Assembly (NCBI RefSeq): GCF_937958065.1 | Contig: NZ_CALFXI010000074.1 | Coordinates: forward strand, 34,821-98,820 | DNA: 64,000 nt | Direction of reading: 5' to 3' | Origin: an uncultured Steroidobacter sp. | GTDB lineage: Bacteria; Pseudomonadota; Gammaproteobacteria; Steroidobacterales; Steroidobacteraceae | Shown: positions 44,333 through 54,400 of the stretch, in pieces | Layout: each line of letters starts with the position of its first letter | Numbering within the stretch: the first letter of the stretch is position 1 | Notes under the pieces: generated by a model | The model's database searches: none | What the model was told of the DNA's origin: nothing | What the model saw: only the letters and a program-made list of their open reading frames with translations | Translations under genes and position numbers: made by a program

Positions 44333-45100
44333 ATGAAGTTGAATGAAGTGCGAGCCGTCATCACGGGCGGCGCCTCGGGCCTGGGCCATGCAGTCGCGCA
44401 GCGGCTGATCGGCGCCGGCGGAAAAGTCACGCTGCTCGATGTCAACGAAGCGGCCGGCCAGGCCGCCGCTCAGGCGCTCGGCAGCAACGCGTTCTTCTCG
44501 ACCGTTGACGTGACCAACGAAGCCGCCGTCGACGCCGCCATCGCCAAGGCCAAGAGCGACATGGGCGGCTTGAATCTCGCCGTCAATTGCGCCGGCGTGG
44601 CCTGGCCGCGCCGTATCGTCAACAAGGAAGGCGCCATGCCGGGAGACTTCTTCCGCAAGGTGGTCGAGATCAACCTGGTCGGCACGCTGCTGGTCGCGAA
44701 GGCCGCCGCTGCCGCGATGGGCACCAACAGCCAGAATGAAGAAGGCGAGCGCGGCGTGATCGTGATGACCGCGTCGGTCGCCGCGTTCGATGGCCAGATC
44801 GGCCAGGTCGCGTACTCCGCTTCCAAGGCCGGCGTCGCCGGCATGACGCTGCCGATGGCGCGCGATCTCTCGACCGCCGGCATTCGCGTCATGACCGTCG
44901 CTCCGGGCATCTTCAAGACGCCGATGATGGCCTCGCTGCCGCAGGAAGCGCAGGACTCGCTCGGCAAGCAGGTGCCGTTCCCGCCGCGCCTGGGCCGTCC
45001 CGAAGAGTACGCGGCACTGGTCGCGCACATCTGCGAGAACACCATGCTGAACGGCGAAGTCATCCGTTTGGACGGCGCGATCCGCATGGCGCCGAAATAA
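44333..45100 (+). CDS. HSD10-like 3-hydroxyacyl-CoA dehydrogenase (SDR)
   Basis: A 255-residue SDR with GGASGLGHAVA, an aspartate after strand 2 (LLDVNE) for NAD, NCAG, and the catalytic YSASK. The long insert NSQNEEGERGVIVMTASVAAFDGQIGQ split over strand 5, and the ending GIFKTPMMASLP with NGEVIRLDGAIRMAPK, match type-10 17beta-HSD enzymes. These oxidise 2-methyl-3-hydroxybutyryl-CoA in isoleucine breakdown. An AGGAGG lies eight bases before the ATG. Confidence 0.9.
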   Translation: MKLNEVRAVITGGASGLGHAVAQRLIGAGGKVTLLDVNEAAGQAAAQALGSNAFFSTVDVTNEAAVDAAIAKAKSDMGGLNLAVNCAGVAWPRRIVNKEGAMPGDFFRKVVEINLVGTLLVAKAAAAAMGTNSQNEEGERGVIVMTASVAAFDGQIGQVAYSASKAGVAGMTLPMARDLSTAGIRVMTVAPGIFKTPMMASLPQEAQDSLGKQVPFPPRLGRPEEYAALVAHICENTMLNGEVIRLDGAIRMAPK

Positions 45101-45170
45101 AAAGCATCTCGCTCCACCAGACGACAACGAACGACCGACGCGAGCGGCTCTAGCCTACGAGACTCAAGCC

Positions 45171-46784
45171 ATGACCGAACGTGAAGTAATGGAGTATGAC
45201 GTCGTGATCGTCGGCGCCGGCCCTGCGGGGCTGGCGTGCGCGATCCGGCTCAAGCAGCTCAAGCCCGACCTGAACATCTGCGTGCTGGAAAAGGCTTCGG
45301 CCGTCGGCGCGCATTCGCTGTCGGGCGCGGTGCTGGAATCCGGCCCGCTCGAAGCGCTGCTGCCGAACTGGCGCACCGAGTACCCCGGCATGAAAGTGCC
45401 GGCGCTCGAGGACGACGTGCGGCTGATGACGCGCACCGGCTCGTTCAAGCTGCCGAACTGGGCGGTGAATCTCACGCCCATGAACAATCATGGCAATTTC
45501 ATCGTCTCGCTCGGCCAGCTGACGCCCTGGATGGCGACGCAGGCCGAGGCGCTCGGCGTTGATATCTTCCCGGGCTTTGCCGCCGCCGAAGCGGTGTTCG
45601 ACGAGAACGGCGGCGTCAAGGGCGTGCGCATCGGCGACATGGGGCTGGAGAAGAATGGCGAGCCCGGCCCGAACTACACGCCGGGTGTGGAAATCCATGC
45701 GGGCACGACGGTGCTGGCCGAAGGCTCGCGTGGCTCCATGTCCAAGCAGCTCATCGCCAAATACAACTTGCGCGATGGCATCGATCCGCCGACCTTCGGC
45801 CTGGGCTTCAAGGAACTGTGGCAGTTGCCACCGGGCCGGGTGAAGCCGGGCCGCATCGAGCATGCGTTCGGCTGGCCGCTCGATTCCGCAACGTACGGCG
45901 GCAGCTTCCTCTATCACCTCGACAACGACCGTGTGTATGTCGGCTATGTGGTGGGCCTGAACTACAAGGATCCGCGCCTGAAGCCGTTCGAGGCGTTCCA
46001 GCAGTTCAAGCATCATCCGCGCGTCAAGCCGCTGCTCGAAGGCGGCGAGATCCTCGCGGCCGGCGCCCGCACCATCGCGGCCGGCGGCTATCAATCGCTG
46101 CCCCGCCTCGAGATGCCGGGTGCCATGCTGATCGGCGATGCCGGCGGCACGCTCAACGTATTCAAGATCAAAGGCATTCACCAGGCGATCCGCTCCGGCA
46201 CGCTGGCCGCCGAGCACCTGGCCGAGCAAGGCAAGAGCGCCGGTTTCGATGCCCGCTGGCGGAACTCCGTCGGACACCAAGAATTGCACTCGGTGCGCAA
46301 CTTCAAGCCGGCGTTCAAGCGCGGGCTGTACTTTGCGATGCTGAATGCCGGCGTGGAAGCGCTGTTGAAGGGCAAGGTGCCCTGGACCCTGCGCAACACG
46401 GCGGACTGGTCGGCACTGGAGAAACTGGACGACTATGCGTCACCGGATCGCGGCTGGGGCGATCGCACGCTGCCGCCGCGGGACCGCCTGGCGTCGGTGT
46501 TTTTTGCTGGGAACGTGCACGATGAAGCGCAACCGGCGCACCTGAAGGTGCTGGACACGTCGATCTGCGTCACTCGCTGTACCAAGGAATATGGAAACCC
46601 CTGCCAGAACTTCTGCCCGGCCGGCGTGTACGAGATGGTCGATGACGGCCAGGGCGGCCGGCGCCTGCAGATCAACGCGGCCAACTGCGTGCATTGCAAG
46701 GCGTGCGACATCAAGGATCCGTACGAGATCATCAACTGGACCACGCCGGAAGGCGGCTCGGGTCCGAACTACCAGAACCTGTAG
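45171..46784 (+). CDS. Electron transfer flavoprotein-ubiquinone oxidoreductase
   Basis: A 537-residue membrane-associated flavoprotein. It has the FAD-binding VGAGPAGLACAI near 13, the IGDAGGTLNVFKIKGIHQAI segment, and a C-terminal [4Fe-4S] domain with the cysteines of CTKEYGNPCQNFCPAGVYE and CVHCKACDIKDP. It moves electrons from reduced ETF, and thus from isovaleryl-CoA dehydrogenase, to ubiquinone. The place inside the leucine operon fits this. The ETF subunits are not in the window. Confidence 0.95.
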   Translation: MTEREVMEYDVVIVGAGPAGLACAIRLKQLKPDLNICVLEKASAVGAHSLSGAVLESGPLEALLPNWRTEYPGMKVPALEDDVRLMTRTGSFKLPNWAVNLTPMNNHGNFIVSLGQLTPWMATQAEALGVDIFPGFAAAEAVFDENGGVKGVRIGDMGLEKNGEPGPNYTPGVEIHAGTTVLAEGSRGSMSKQLIAKYNLRDGIDPPTFGLGFKELWQLPPGRVKPGRIEHAFGWPLDSATYGGSFLYHLDNDRVYVGYVVGLNYKDPRLKPFEAFQQFKHHPRVKPLLEGGEILAAGARTIAAGGYQSLPRLEMPGAMLIGDAGGTLNVFKIKGIHQAIRSGTLAAEHLAEQGKSAGFDARWRNSVGHQELHSVRNFKPAFKRGLYFAMLNAGVEALLKGKVPWTLRNTADWSALEKLDDYASPDRGWGDRTLPPRDRLASVFFAGNVHDEAQPAHLKVLDTSICVTRCTKEYGNPCQNFCPAGVYEMVDDGQGGRRLQINAANCVHCKACDIKDPYEIINWTTPEGGSGPNYQNL

Positions 46785-46810
46785 TCGCTGGCGCGCGGCG
46801 GGACGCTGAT

Positions 46811-48766
46811 ATGCAGCCCGCCGCGCAGCCGATCTGGACGCCCTCCCCCGAGCGCACGCAAAACGCGGCGCTCACCCGCTTCTCCCACTACGTGCAGGAG
46901 CGCTACAAAGCGCCGGTGCACGATTACGCCTCGCTGCACCGGTGGTCGGTCGAGTTCCCCGAGCATTTCTGGAACGCGCTGTGGGACTTTTGCGAGATCC
47001 GCTGCTCGCAGAGCGCGCAACAGACCATCGCCGACGGAGCGCGCATGCCCGGCGCGCAGTGGTTCGTCGGCGCGTTGTTGAACTATGCCGAGAACCTCAT
47101 CCCGGCCGGCGACGATTCGATCGCCATCATCTTCCGTAACGAGAGCGGCCAACGACGCGAGCTGACGCGACATCAGCTGCGCAACGAAGTCGCGCGTGTC
47201 GCGGATGGCTTGAAGCGATCCGGCGTGCGCATCGGCGACCGGGTCGCCGGTTATCTGCCCAACATTCCCGAAAGCGTCATCGCGATGCTGGCCACCATCA
47301 GCGTGGGCGCGATCTGGACATCCTGCTCGCCGGACTTCGGCGCCAGTGCCGTGATCGATCGCTTGAGACAGGTCGAGCCGCGCTTGTTGTTTGCTACGGA
47401 CGGCTATCGCTACGCCGGCAAGAGCTGCGACTGCATGCCGACAGTCGCCGCGATCTGCAAACAAGTGCCCAGCATCGAGCGCGTGGTACTCGTGCCCTAT
47501 CTGAACCCCGATGCGCGAACCGATCAACTCCCGCGCGGCGTGACGTTCAGTCTGTTCGGCAGGACCAGAAAAGCACTGTCGTTCGTGCAGCTGCCCTTCG
47601 AGCAGCCGGCGTTCATTCTGTATTCGTCCGGCACCACCGGCGCACCCAAGTGCATCGTGCACAGCGCCGGCGGCGCGCTGCTGCAGCAGATCAAAGAACA
47701 CGTGCTGCATTCGGACATGGGTCCGGCGGACCGATATTTCTATTTCACGACCTGCGGCTGGGCGATGTGGAACTGCCTGGTGGGCGGCCTGGCCACGGGC
47801 GCGACCATCGTGCTGTTCGATGGTTCGCCGCTGCAACCGGATCCGAAAATTCTCTGGCGGCTGGCCGCCGAAGAACGCATCACGATTTTCGGCACGGGGC
47901 CGAGATTTCTCACGACCTGCGAACACCTTGGCCTGCGACCGCGCGAAGAGTTCGATCTGAGCGCGCTACGCACTGTGATATCGACCGGTGCGCCGTTGAG
48001 CCCGGCCAGTTACCGATACGTTTACCGCGACGTGCACCCCGATGTGCAACTCTCCTCCATTTCCGGCGGCGCGGACATCATGGCGTGCTTCGGCACCGGC
48101 TGTCCCTGGCTGCCGGTGTATGAAGGCGAGATGCAGGCGCTCGGCTTGGGAATGAAAGTCGAAGTGTTCGACGCGGCCGGCAAGTCGCTCATCGGCCAGC
48201 AGGGCGAGCTGGTGTGCACCCATCCCTTCCCGTCGGTGCCGGTCGGTTTCTGGGGCGATACGCAGGCCGACGTTTTCGTGGCCACGTATTTCTCTCGCTA
48301 TCCGAACGTCTGGTGGCATGGCGATCTGGCCACCATCACCGCCCGGGGCGGTCTGATCGTGCACGGCCGTTCCGATGCCGTGCTGAACCCCGGCGGCGTC
48401 CGTATCGGGACGGCCGAGCTGTATCGGCAGCTGGAGCAAGTGGACGAAGTGGTCGAGTCGGTCGCCATCGCCCAGGAGTTCAAAGGTGACGTGCGTATCG
48501 TGCTGTTCGTCCGCCTGCGCGACGGCCTGACGCTCGACGAGCCGTTGCGCGACAAGATCTGCCGGACCATCCGCGAGAACACTTCCCCGCGTCACGTCCC
48601 CTCCAAGGTCATTCAGGCCCCGGACCTGCCGCGGACCCTCAACGGCAAGCTGGTGGAGCTGGCGGTCCGCGATGTGGTTCACGGCCGCGTGCCCAAGAAT
48701 CTGGGCGCCCTGGCCAACCCGGAATCGCTGGACTTCTTCAAGCACCGCCCCGAGCTGAAGGACTGA
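46811..48766 (+). CDS. Acetoacetyl-CoA synthetase
   Basis: A 651-residue adenylate-forming enzyme. The P-loop YSSGTTGAPKCIVHSAGG (near 271) and the C-terminal RTLNGKLVE with the catalytic lysine are intact, and the N-terminal ACAS-type extension is present. The pattern SISGGADIMACFGTGCPWLPVY is characteristic of acetoacetyl-CoA synthetases. It activates acetoacetate from leucine or hydroxybutyrate with ATP. It begins 26 bases after the ETF-ubiquinone oxidoreductase gene. Confidence 0.94.
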   Translation: MQPAAQPIWTPSPERTQNAALTRFSHYVQERYKAPVHDYASLHRWSVEFPEHFWNALWDFCEIRCSQSAQQTIADGARMPGAQWFVGALLNYAENLIPAGDDSIAIIFRNESGQRRELTRHQLRNEVARVADGLKRSGVRIGDRVAGYLPNIPESVIAMLATISVGAIWTSCSPDFGASAVIDRLRQVEPRLLFATDGYRYAGKSCDCMPTVAAICKQVPSIERVVLVPYLNPDARTDQLPRGVTFSLFGRTRKALSFVQLPFEQPAFILYSSGTTGAPKCIVHSAGGALLQQIKEHVLHSDMGPADRYFYFTTCGWAMWNCLVGGLATGATIVLFDGSPLQPDPKILWRLAAEERITIFGTGPRFLTTCEHLGLRPREEFDLSALRTVISTGAPLSPASYRYVYRDVHPDVQLSSISGGADIMACFGTGCPWLPVYEGEMQALGLGMKVEVFDAAGKSLIGQQGELVCTHPFPSVPVGFWGDTQADVFVATYFSRYPNVWWHGDLATITARGGLIVHGRSDAVLNPGGVRIGTAELYRQLEQVDEVVESVAIAQEFKGDVRIVLFVRLRDGLTLDEPLRDKICRTIRENTSPRHVPSKVIQAPDLPRTLNGKLVELAVRDVVHGRVPKNLGALANPESLDFFKHRPELKD

Positions 48767-48827
48767 AGCCGAAGCCGTCGCTTGCGGTTACTATTGGCGC
48801 CGACCGGACGATCCAAAAGCTCGAGCA

Positions 48828-49940
48828 GTGCCCGACCACCCTACGCCCGCGACCACTGTCGCCGCCCTCTACGAAATCGAATGCGCCCGCCTCGGGTATC
48901 AACGCGATCCCGTGCAGGAGCGCGTGGTCGCGCATCTGGACGATTTGCGCAGCCGCCTGCTGGCGCCGCCACCGAAGACCGGCCTGTTGAAGGGCCTGCT
49001 GTCCTCGCGCAAGGAACATCAGCTGCAGAAGGGCCTGTACATCTGGGGCGGCGTGGGCCGCGGCAAGACCTGGCTGATGGACCTGTTCTACCAGTCGCTG
49101 CCCTTCAAGGACCGGCAGCGCAGCCATTTCCATCGCTTCATGCAGTCGGTGCACGACGAGCTGAAGAAACATCAGGACCGCGCCGACCCGCTGCAGCTGA
49201 TTGCCGAGAAGATCGCCAGGAAGACGCGCATCATCTGTTTCGACGAATTCTTCGTGTCCGACATCGCGGACGCGATGCTGCTCGGCACTCTGTTCGGTGC
49301 CTTGTTCGAGCGCGGCGTCACGCTGGTGGCCACCTCGAACGTGCCGCCGGACGATCTCTACAAGGAAGGTCTGCAGCGCGCGCGTTTTCTGCCGGCGATC
49401 AAGCTGCTGAAAGAAAATACGCAGGTCATTCACGTCGACAGCAAAACCGACTATCGCCTGCGCCTGCTGGAAAAAGCGACGACCTGGTTCGATGCGCACG
49501 ATGCGAACACCCCGCCGGCGCTGGTCCGCCTGTTCGAAGCGATGGCGGGCGAGCCCGGCGCCCTCGATGCGACGCTCACGTTGAATCATCGCCGGCTGCA
49601 TGCGAAGCGCCACGCCGGCGATGTCATCTGGTTCACGTTCAAGGAACTGTGCGACGGGCCGCGCGGCCAGGCCGACTACATCGAAATCGCCCGCTGCTAT
49701 CACACGGTGTTCGTCAGCGACATTCCCGCGCTCGGTGTCGAATCGGAGAACCAGACGCGACGCTTCATCAGCATGATCGATGAGTTCTACGATCGCGCCG
49801 TGAAGCTGATCGTGTCGGCCGACCGGCCGGTGACCGAGCTGTATCACGGCGCGAAGCTCGAGTTCGAATTCGAGCGCACGCAGAGCCGTCTGATCGAGAT
49901 GCAGTCGCAGGAGTATCTCGCGCGACCGCATCAGGCTTGA
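48828..49940 (+). CDS. zapE: Cell-division ATPase ZapE (AFG1 family)
   Basis: A 370-residue AFG1/LACE1-like P-loop ATPase. The Walker A is GGVGRGKT (near 82), the Walker B ICFDEFFVSD, and the arginine-rich C-terminal part follows the family. ZapE binds FtsZ and helps Z-ring constriction. It starts at a GTG 61 bases after the synthetase gene and may be read through from that operon, although the function is unrelated. Confidence 0.92.
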   Translation: MPDHPTPATTVAALYEIECARLGYQRDPVQERVVAHLDDLRSRLLAPPPKTGLLKGLLSSRKEHQLQKGLYIWGGVGRGKTWLMDLFYQSLPFKDRQRSHFHRFMQSVHDELKKHQDRADPLQLIAEKIARKTRIICFDEFFVSDIADAMLLGTLFGALFERGVTLVATSNVPPDDLYKEGLQRARFLPAIKLLKENTQVIHVDSKTDYRLRLLEKATTWFDAHDANTPPALVRLFEAMAGEPGALDATLTLNHRRLHAKRHAGDVIWFTFKELCDGPRGQADYIEIARCYHTVFVSDIPALGVESENQTRRFISMIDEFYDRAVKLIVSADRPVTELYHGAKLEFEFERTQSRLIEMQSQEYLARPHQA

Positions 49941-49943
49941 GCG

Positions 49944-51362
49944 TCAGCCGGACAGAGCCATGGTCCGCTGCGGCATGAACTGCGCTTTACGACGCGTTTC
50001 CGCACTCTCGATCGCCCGGGCCGCCGCGCCCACGTCACCCCCACGCTCCATCACTCGCGCAGTCAGCTGCCAGTTGAACGGGCTCGACGGCTTCGACTGC
50101 GTCCGCTCGGCCACCAATGCCCGCGCCAGCCGGATCTGACCCGAACGCAGCGCCGCTTCGACCAAGGTGAGATGGATCAAGTCGCGCTGCGCATTGCTGC
50201 CGCCGAAGCGGTTCGCGATGGTTCGAATCGCCTGCAGCCGATGCACCACATCGGCATAGTTGCCCTCGGCGAACGACACGATCGCCTGCGCCAGCGGCAA
50301 GCCCACCTCGCGGGTCATCATCGCGTTGGTGTCCTGATCGCCGCACTTGCGCTCCATCGCCGCGATGGTCCGCCGTGCCAGATCGAATCGCTGCGCGCCG
50401 ACGAACGCCATGACCGCATGCGCATCGTTGAACGCGTAATAGGCATGATCGGCGAGCGGCTCCCAGCAGCTGGCCAGAGCGTGCCAGCGATCGCCCACAT
50501 CGATGCCCCGCAGTTGCAGCCGCCAGAGCATTCCCGACCCGTCGATCATTTCCAGCGGCACCTGCGAGGGCGCGGGCCGGATGCGGCGGTCATACAGATC
50601 CAGCACCTGCGCCTCGTTGCCCGCATCCAGATGCAGCAGCGCCAGGTGCCACCAGTTGTGAAATGCCAGGCCGTTGTTGTCCGCCCAATCCCGCTCACGT
50701 GAGGTCAGAAAATCGATGCCTTCGCGGATGCGTCCTTGCATCTCCATCACGTGAGTCACGGCATGCACACTCCAGGCGTCGACCGGATTGATCTCCAGGG
50801 CCCGGCGCCCCACGTCCTCGGCGCGCGAATACAACCCGTTCTCCTCCAGGCCGAACGCATACATTCCGAGCACATAGTTATAGCCCGGCGCGCTCGCGTC
50901 CCATTCCGGCAACACCTGGGCCACGCGATCGCGCAGCATGGTGCTGGAACCGTTGAAGAAATCGCCGATGTGCGCGACCTGCAGGGCCAGCAGATCGCGC
51001 GGATATTCCAACAGGATCTCGCCATAGCGACGCACCGAGCCGGCGAAGTCGCCCTGCAGCCAGGCACGCGCTGCGGCAGCGTGCGCCTGCTCACGATCGT
51101 TGGCTCTACGGCCCAACGATTCGACGGCCTCGATACTCTCCCTGAGCAGTGGCATCACCATGCGATCCGTCGCCATGATCATGAGACCGGCTCGTAGACA
51201 ATGCCCCATGGCAAAGTCCGGATCGGTCTGCAACGCCGCCTGGATCGTCTCCATCGGATCGAGCCGGTAGCTCACCGACAGTTCGAGGGCCTGCTCGAAC
51301 TGCGCCAGCGATGTGCTGCTGCGGGTGGAAACCGGGCAACCGCGTGAATCTCGTAGACACAT
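49944..51362 (-). CDS. TTC38-like tetratricopeptide protein
   Basis: A 472-residue, all-helical protein with the pattern of the TTC38 family (YNYVLGMYAFGLEENGLYSRAED, HAVTHVMEMQGR, FHNWWHLALLHLDAGN). Degenerate TPR helices cover nearly the whole length. There is no signal peptide. The function of bacterial TTC38 proteins is unknown. AGGAGG six bases before the ATG fixes the start. It is divergent from the large BTAD regulator with 116 bases between, so the two may be functionally linked. Confidence 0.8.
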   Translation of the reverse strand: MCLRDSRGCPVSTRSSTSLAQFEQALELSVSYRLDPMETIQAALQTDPDFAMGHCLRAGLMIMATDRMVMPLLRESIEAVESLGRRANDREQAHAAAARAWLQGDFAGSVRRYGEILLEYPRDLLALQVAHIGDFFNGSSTMLRDRVAQVLPEWDASAPGYNYVLGMYAFGLEENGLYSRAEDVGRRALEINPVDAWSVHAVTHVMEMQGRIREGIDFLTSRERDWADNNGLAFHNWWHLALLHLDAGNEAQVLDLYDRRIRPAPSQVPLEMIDGSGMLWRLQLRGIDVGDRWHALASCWEPLADHAYYAFNDAHAVMAFVGAQRFDLARRTIAAMERKCGDQDTNAMMTREVGLPLAQAIVSFAEGNYADVVHRLQAIRTIANRFGGSNAQRDLIHLTLVEAALRSGQIRLARALVAERTQSKPSSPFNWQLTARVMERGGDVGAAARAIESAETRRKAQFMPQRTMALSG

Positions 51363-51478
51363 GACCTTCCTCCTGCGCGGGGGTGGAACGGGCCCGCGAA
51401 GATGGGCCCGTCATGGGACGTAGTTGTACGCAGGCGTCGTGAGTCGAAGGTCTCGACAGCCGTGAAAAATGCGTGAAA

Positions 51479-54400
51479 ATGGCGCCCCTGGCTCGTACGC
51501 ATCCGGCTGGAGCCAGAGTCAGAAAACAAATCAGCGCAGATCGGCCCGTGAGTGCACTGACATTACAGGTCCTGGGCTCATTTCACGTCCGCGATGCGAG
51601 CGGCGGCGAAGTCCGCATTGCTTCCCGCAAGGGTCGCGCCCTGCTCGCCTACCTGGCCTTGCGTCCCGGTGAATCTCACAGCCGCGATCGTCTCGCCAAT
51701 CTGCTTTGGGAAGATGCCGACGAGGAGCTGGCGCGTACCAGTTTGCGTCAGGCGCTCGCCGCGCTCAGAAAGGCCCTGCCGACCGCAGCGCAGGCGGCAT
51801 TGCTCGCCGACATCGACAGCGTCGGCGTGGACGCCGGCCTGTTGCAAAGTGACATCGCCAGATTTCGCGACTCGCTCCTGGCAGGCACGCGAACGGCGTT
51901 ACAAGACGCGATCAGTCACTATCGGGGCGACTTGTTGGACGGCTTCGACGCACGCTCGACCGCCTTCGATGAATGGCTGAGCAGCGAGCGCAGCGCCTTG
52001 CGCAAACAAATGAGCGAGGCTCTGCAGCGCCTCACCGCTCTGTGCATGGCCGCCGACGACCACGACGGCGCGCTGACCGCGTGCATGAAGCTGGTGTCGC
52101 TGGAACCGCTCAACGAGGCTGCGCACCGTCGCATCATGGAGCTGCAGGCCCGGCGCAACTCCTATGCCGAAGCGCTGCGTCAGTATCGTGTGTGCCGCGA
52201 TGTATTGCGCCGTGAGCTGGACGTGTCGCCCGAGGCGGCGACCGAACAGCTGTATCGCGAGCTGATGCGCAAACGACGTGCGGCGGTCGCCGAGCCCACC
52301 GATAGCGAAACATGCATCGACGAGAGCACCGAGGCATCGCCGCCGCCCGTGACACGTCAGGAACTGCGACCCAGCCTTCGCGACGCCACGATCCTGGTGG
52401 CGCGACTCGAAGGCTTGTTGGAAACCGAAGCACGCCTCGACCCCGAGGAAGCGCAGTTGCTGTCGAACGAGTTCCAATGCCGGGTGCACACCGCGGTTCA
52501 GGAATTCGGCGGGCTCACCGATCGTCGGGTCGGCTCGAATGTCATGGCGGTGTTCGGCATTCCTCATTCATATGGCAACGAAGCCGAGCGCGCCGGGCGC
52601 GCCGCACTGATGTTACGCGACATGGTGAATGCGAAGCCGTGGCCCGTGGCCGGTGCGCTGGCACTGCGCATCGGCATCGCTCAGGGGCAAGTCCTCTGCG
52701 GCACCGACGTGTTTCCCTTGAGCGGACGGCCTATGCACGAAGCGCACACGCTGGCGGCCCAGGCACAGAACGGCGAAGTGCTGATATCTCAGGATATTCG
52801 CCAATCGCTGAGCGAGCGTGTCAGCACCCAACGGGTGGGAGCGGCGTTGCAGGCGCATTCCGAGCCTGTCAACGCATGGGCTTTGCATGCCATCGGCAGC
52901 GAAGGCGCCGCTAGCACGCAACTGTTCGTGGGCCGCCGGCCGGAACTGGCGATGATTCTCGCATCGTTGGATCGATGCATATCGAGCAAGCACGGTCGCG
53001 CGATCGTCGTGCGTGGTGAAGCGGGCATCGGCAAGACGCGACTGGTCGATATGGTCAGAAACGCGGCCATCGAGCGCGGCGCCGGCGTTCATTCGGCGCA
53101 GATTTTCGACTTCGGTCAGTCGCCCGGGCGCCGTCCGATCACGACGCTGGCACTCAGCCTGGTCGGCATCGGCACCGAAGCGCCGGCTGCGGAACGCAAG
53201 GCCGCCGTGCAACGCATCGCGGCGCTGCGAGGCGGCAGCATCGATCAGATCATTTTCCTGAGCGATCTGATCAACGCGCCCCTGGATCCGGAGCTGGCGG
53301 CATTGGAGAAAGCGATGGAAGTCGCCACTCGTCAGCGGGGTCGTACCCTGGCGCTGGCGCAGATCATCGAGGCGGCCGCGCAACGCTCGCCGCAGCTGCT
53401 GATCGTCGAAGACGTCCACTGGGCGGACACCGATGAGCTGGCGCGACTCGGAGAGATCGCAGCCGTGGTCGCGAATTGTCAGATCCTGTTCATCATGACG
53501 ACGCGTCCCGAAGGCGATCCCATCAACGCCAGCTGGCGCGCTCGCGCACGTGGCTGCCCGGTGACGACCGTGGATCTCGCACGCCTGGCCGAAGACGAAG
53601 CGCAGGAACTGGCGTCGCATTATCCCGAGCTGTCGAGCGAGACCATTCAGGAATGCATCGTGCGGGCGGATGGCTATCCGCTGTTTCTGGATCAGCTGCT
53701 GCGCTCGGCCAGCAGCGGACAACATACATTGCCGGGATCGGTGCGCTCGCTGGTGCTGTCGCGTGCCGACAGTTTGTCGGAGCAGGATCACCGGGCTCTG
53801 GAGGCCGCCGCCGTACTGGGTCAGCGGACCGAGCTGGCGGTCGTCCGGCACATGCTCGAGGACGACAGCTACGTACCCGAAAAGCTCATCGACACCACGC
53901 TCGTGCGCAGCGATGGCATCGACCTGGAATTCGCTCACGCGTTGTTCCGCGACGCCATCTATGAGTCGACCCTGAAATCGCAGCGACGCGCGCTACATCG
54001 CCTCGCCGCGGATTGGTTTGCAACTCGCGATCTCTCGTTGCACGCCGAGCACCTGGCGGCGGCCGACGATGAGAACGCCGCCGAGGCTTACATCAAAGCC
54101 GCCGAAGCCGAACGCAACGCGCTTCGATACGAACGCGCCCTCAATCTTGCAAACAAGGCGAGCGCCATCGCGCGAGACCCGGCGATGCTGCATCGGACCA
54201 GCATGCTGCTCGGTGAATTGCTGCTGCATCTGGGTCGTACTCACGACGCGCTGGCGGCGTATCGCGAGGCCCTGGACTTCGCCATCGAACAGACCGGCCA
54301 GGGCAAAGCCTGGTTCGGCGTCGCCTCCGCTTTGCGCATCATGGATCGCCACGAAGAAGCGCTCGACGCACTGGAGCGCGCGCAAAGTTTGTTTGGCGAC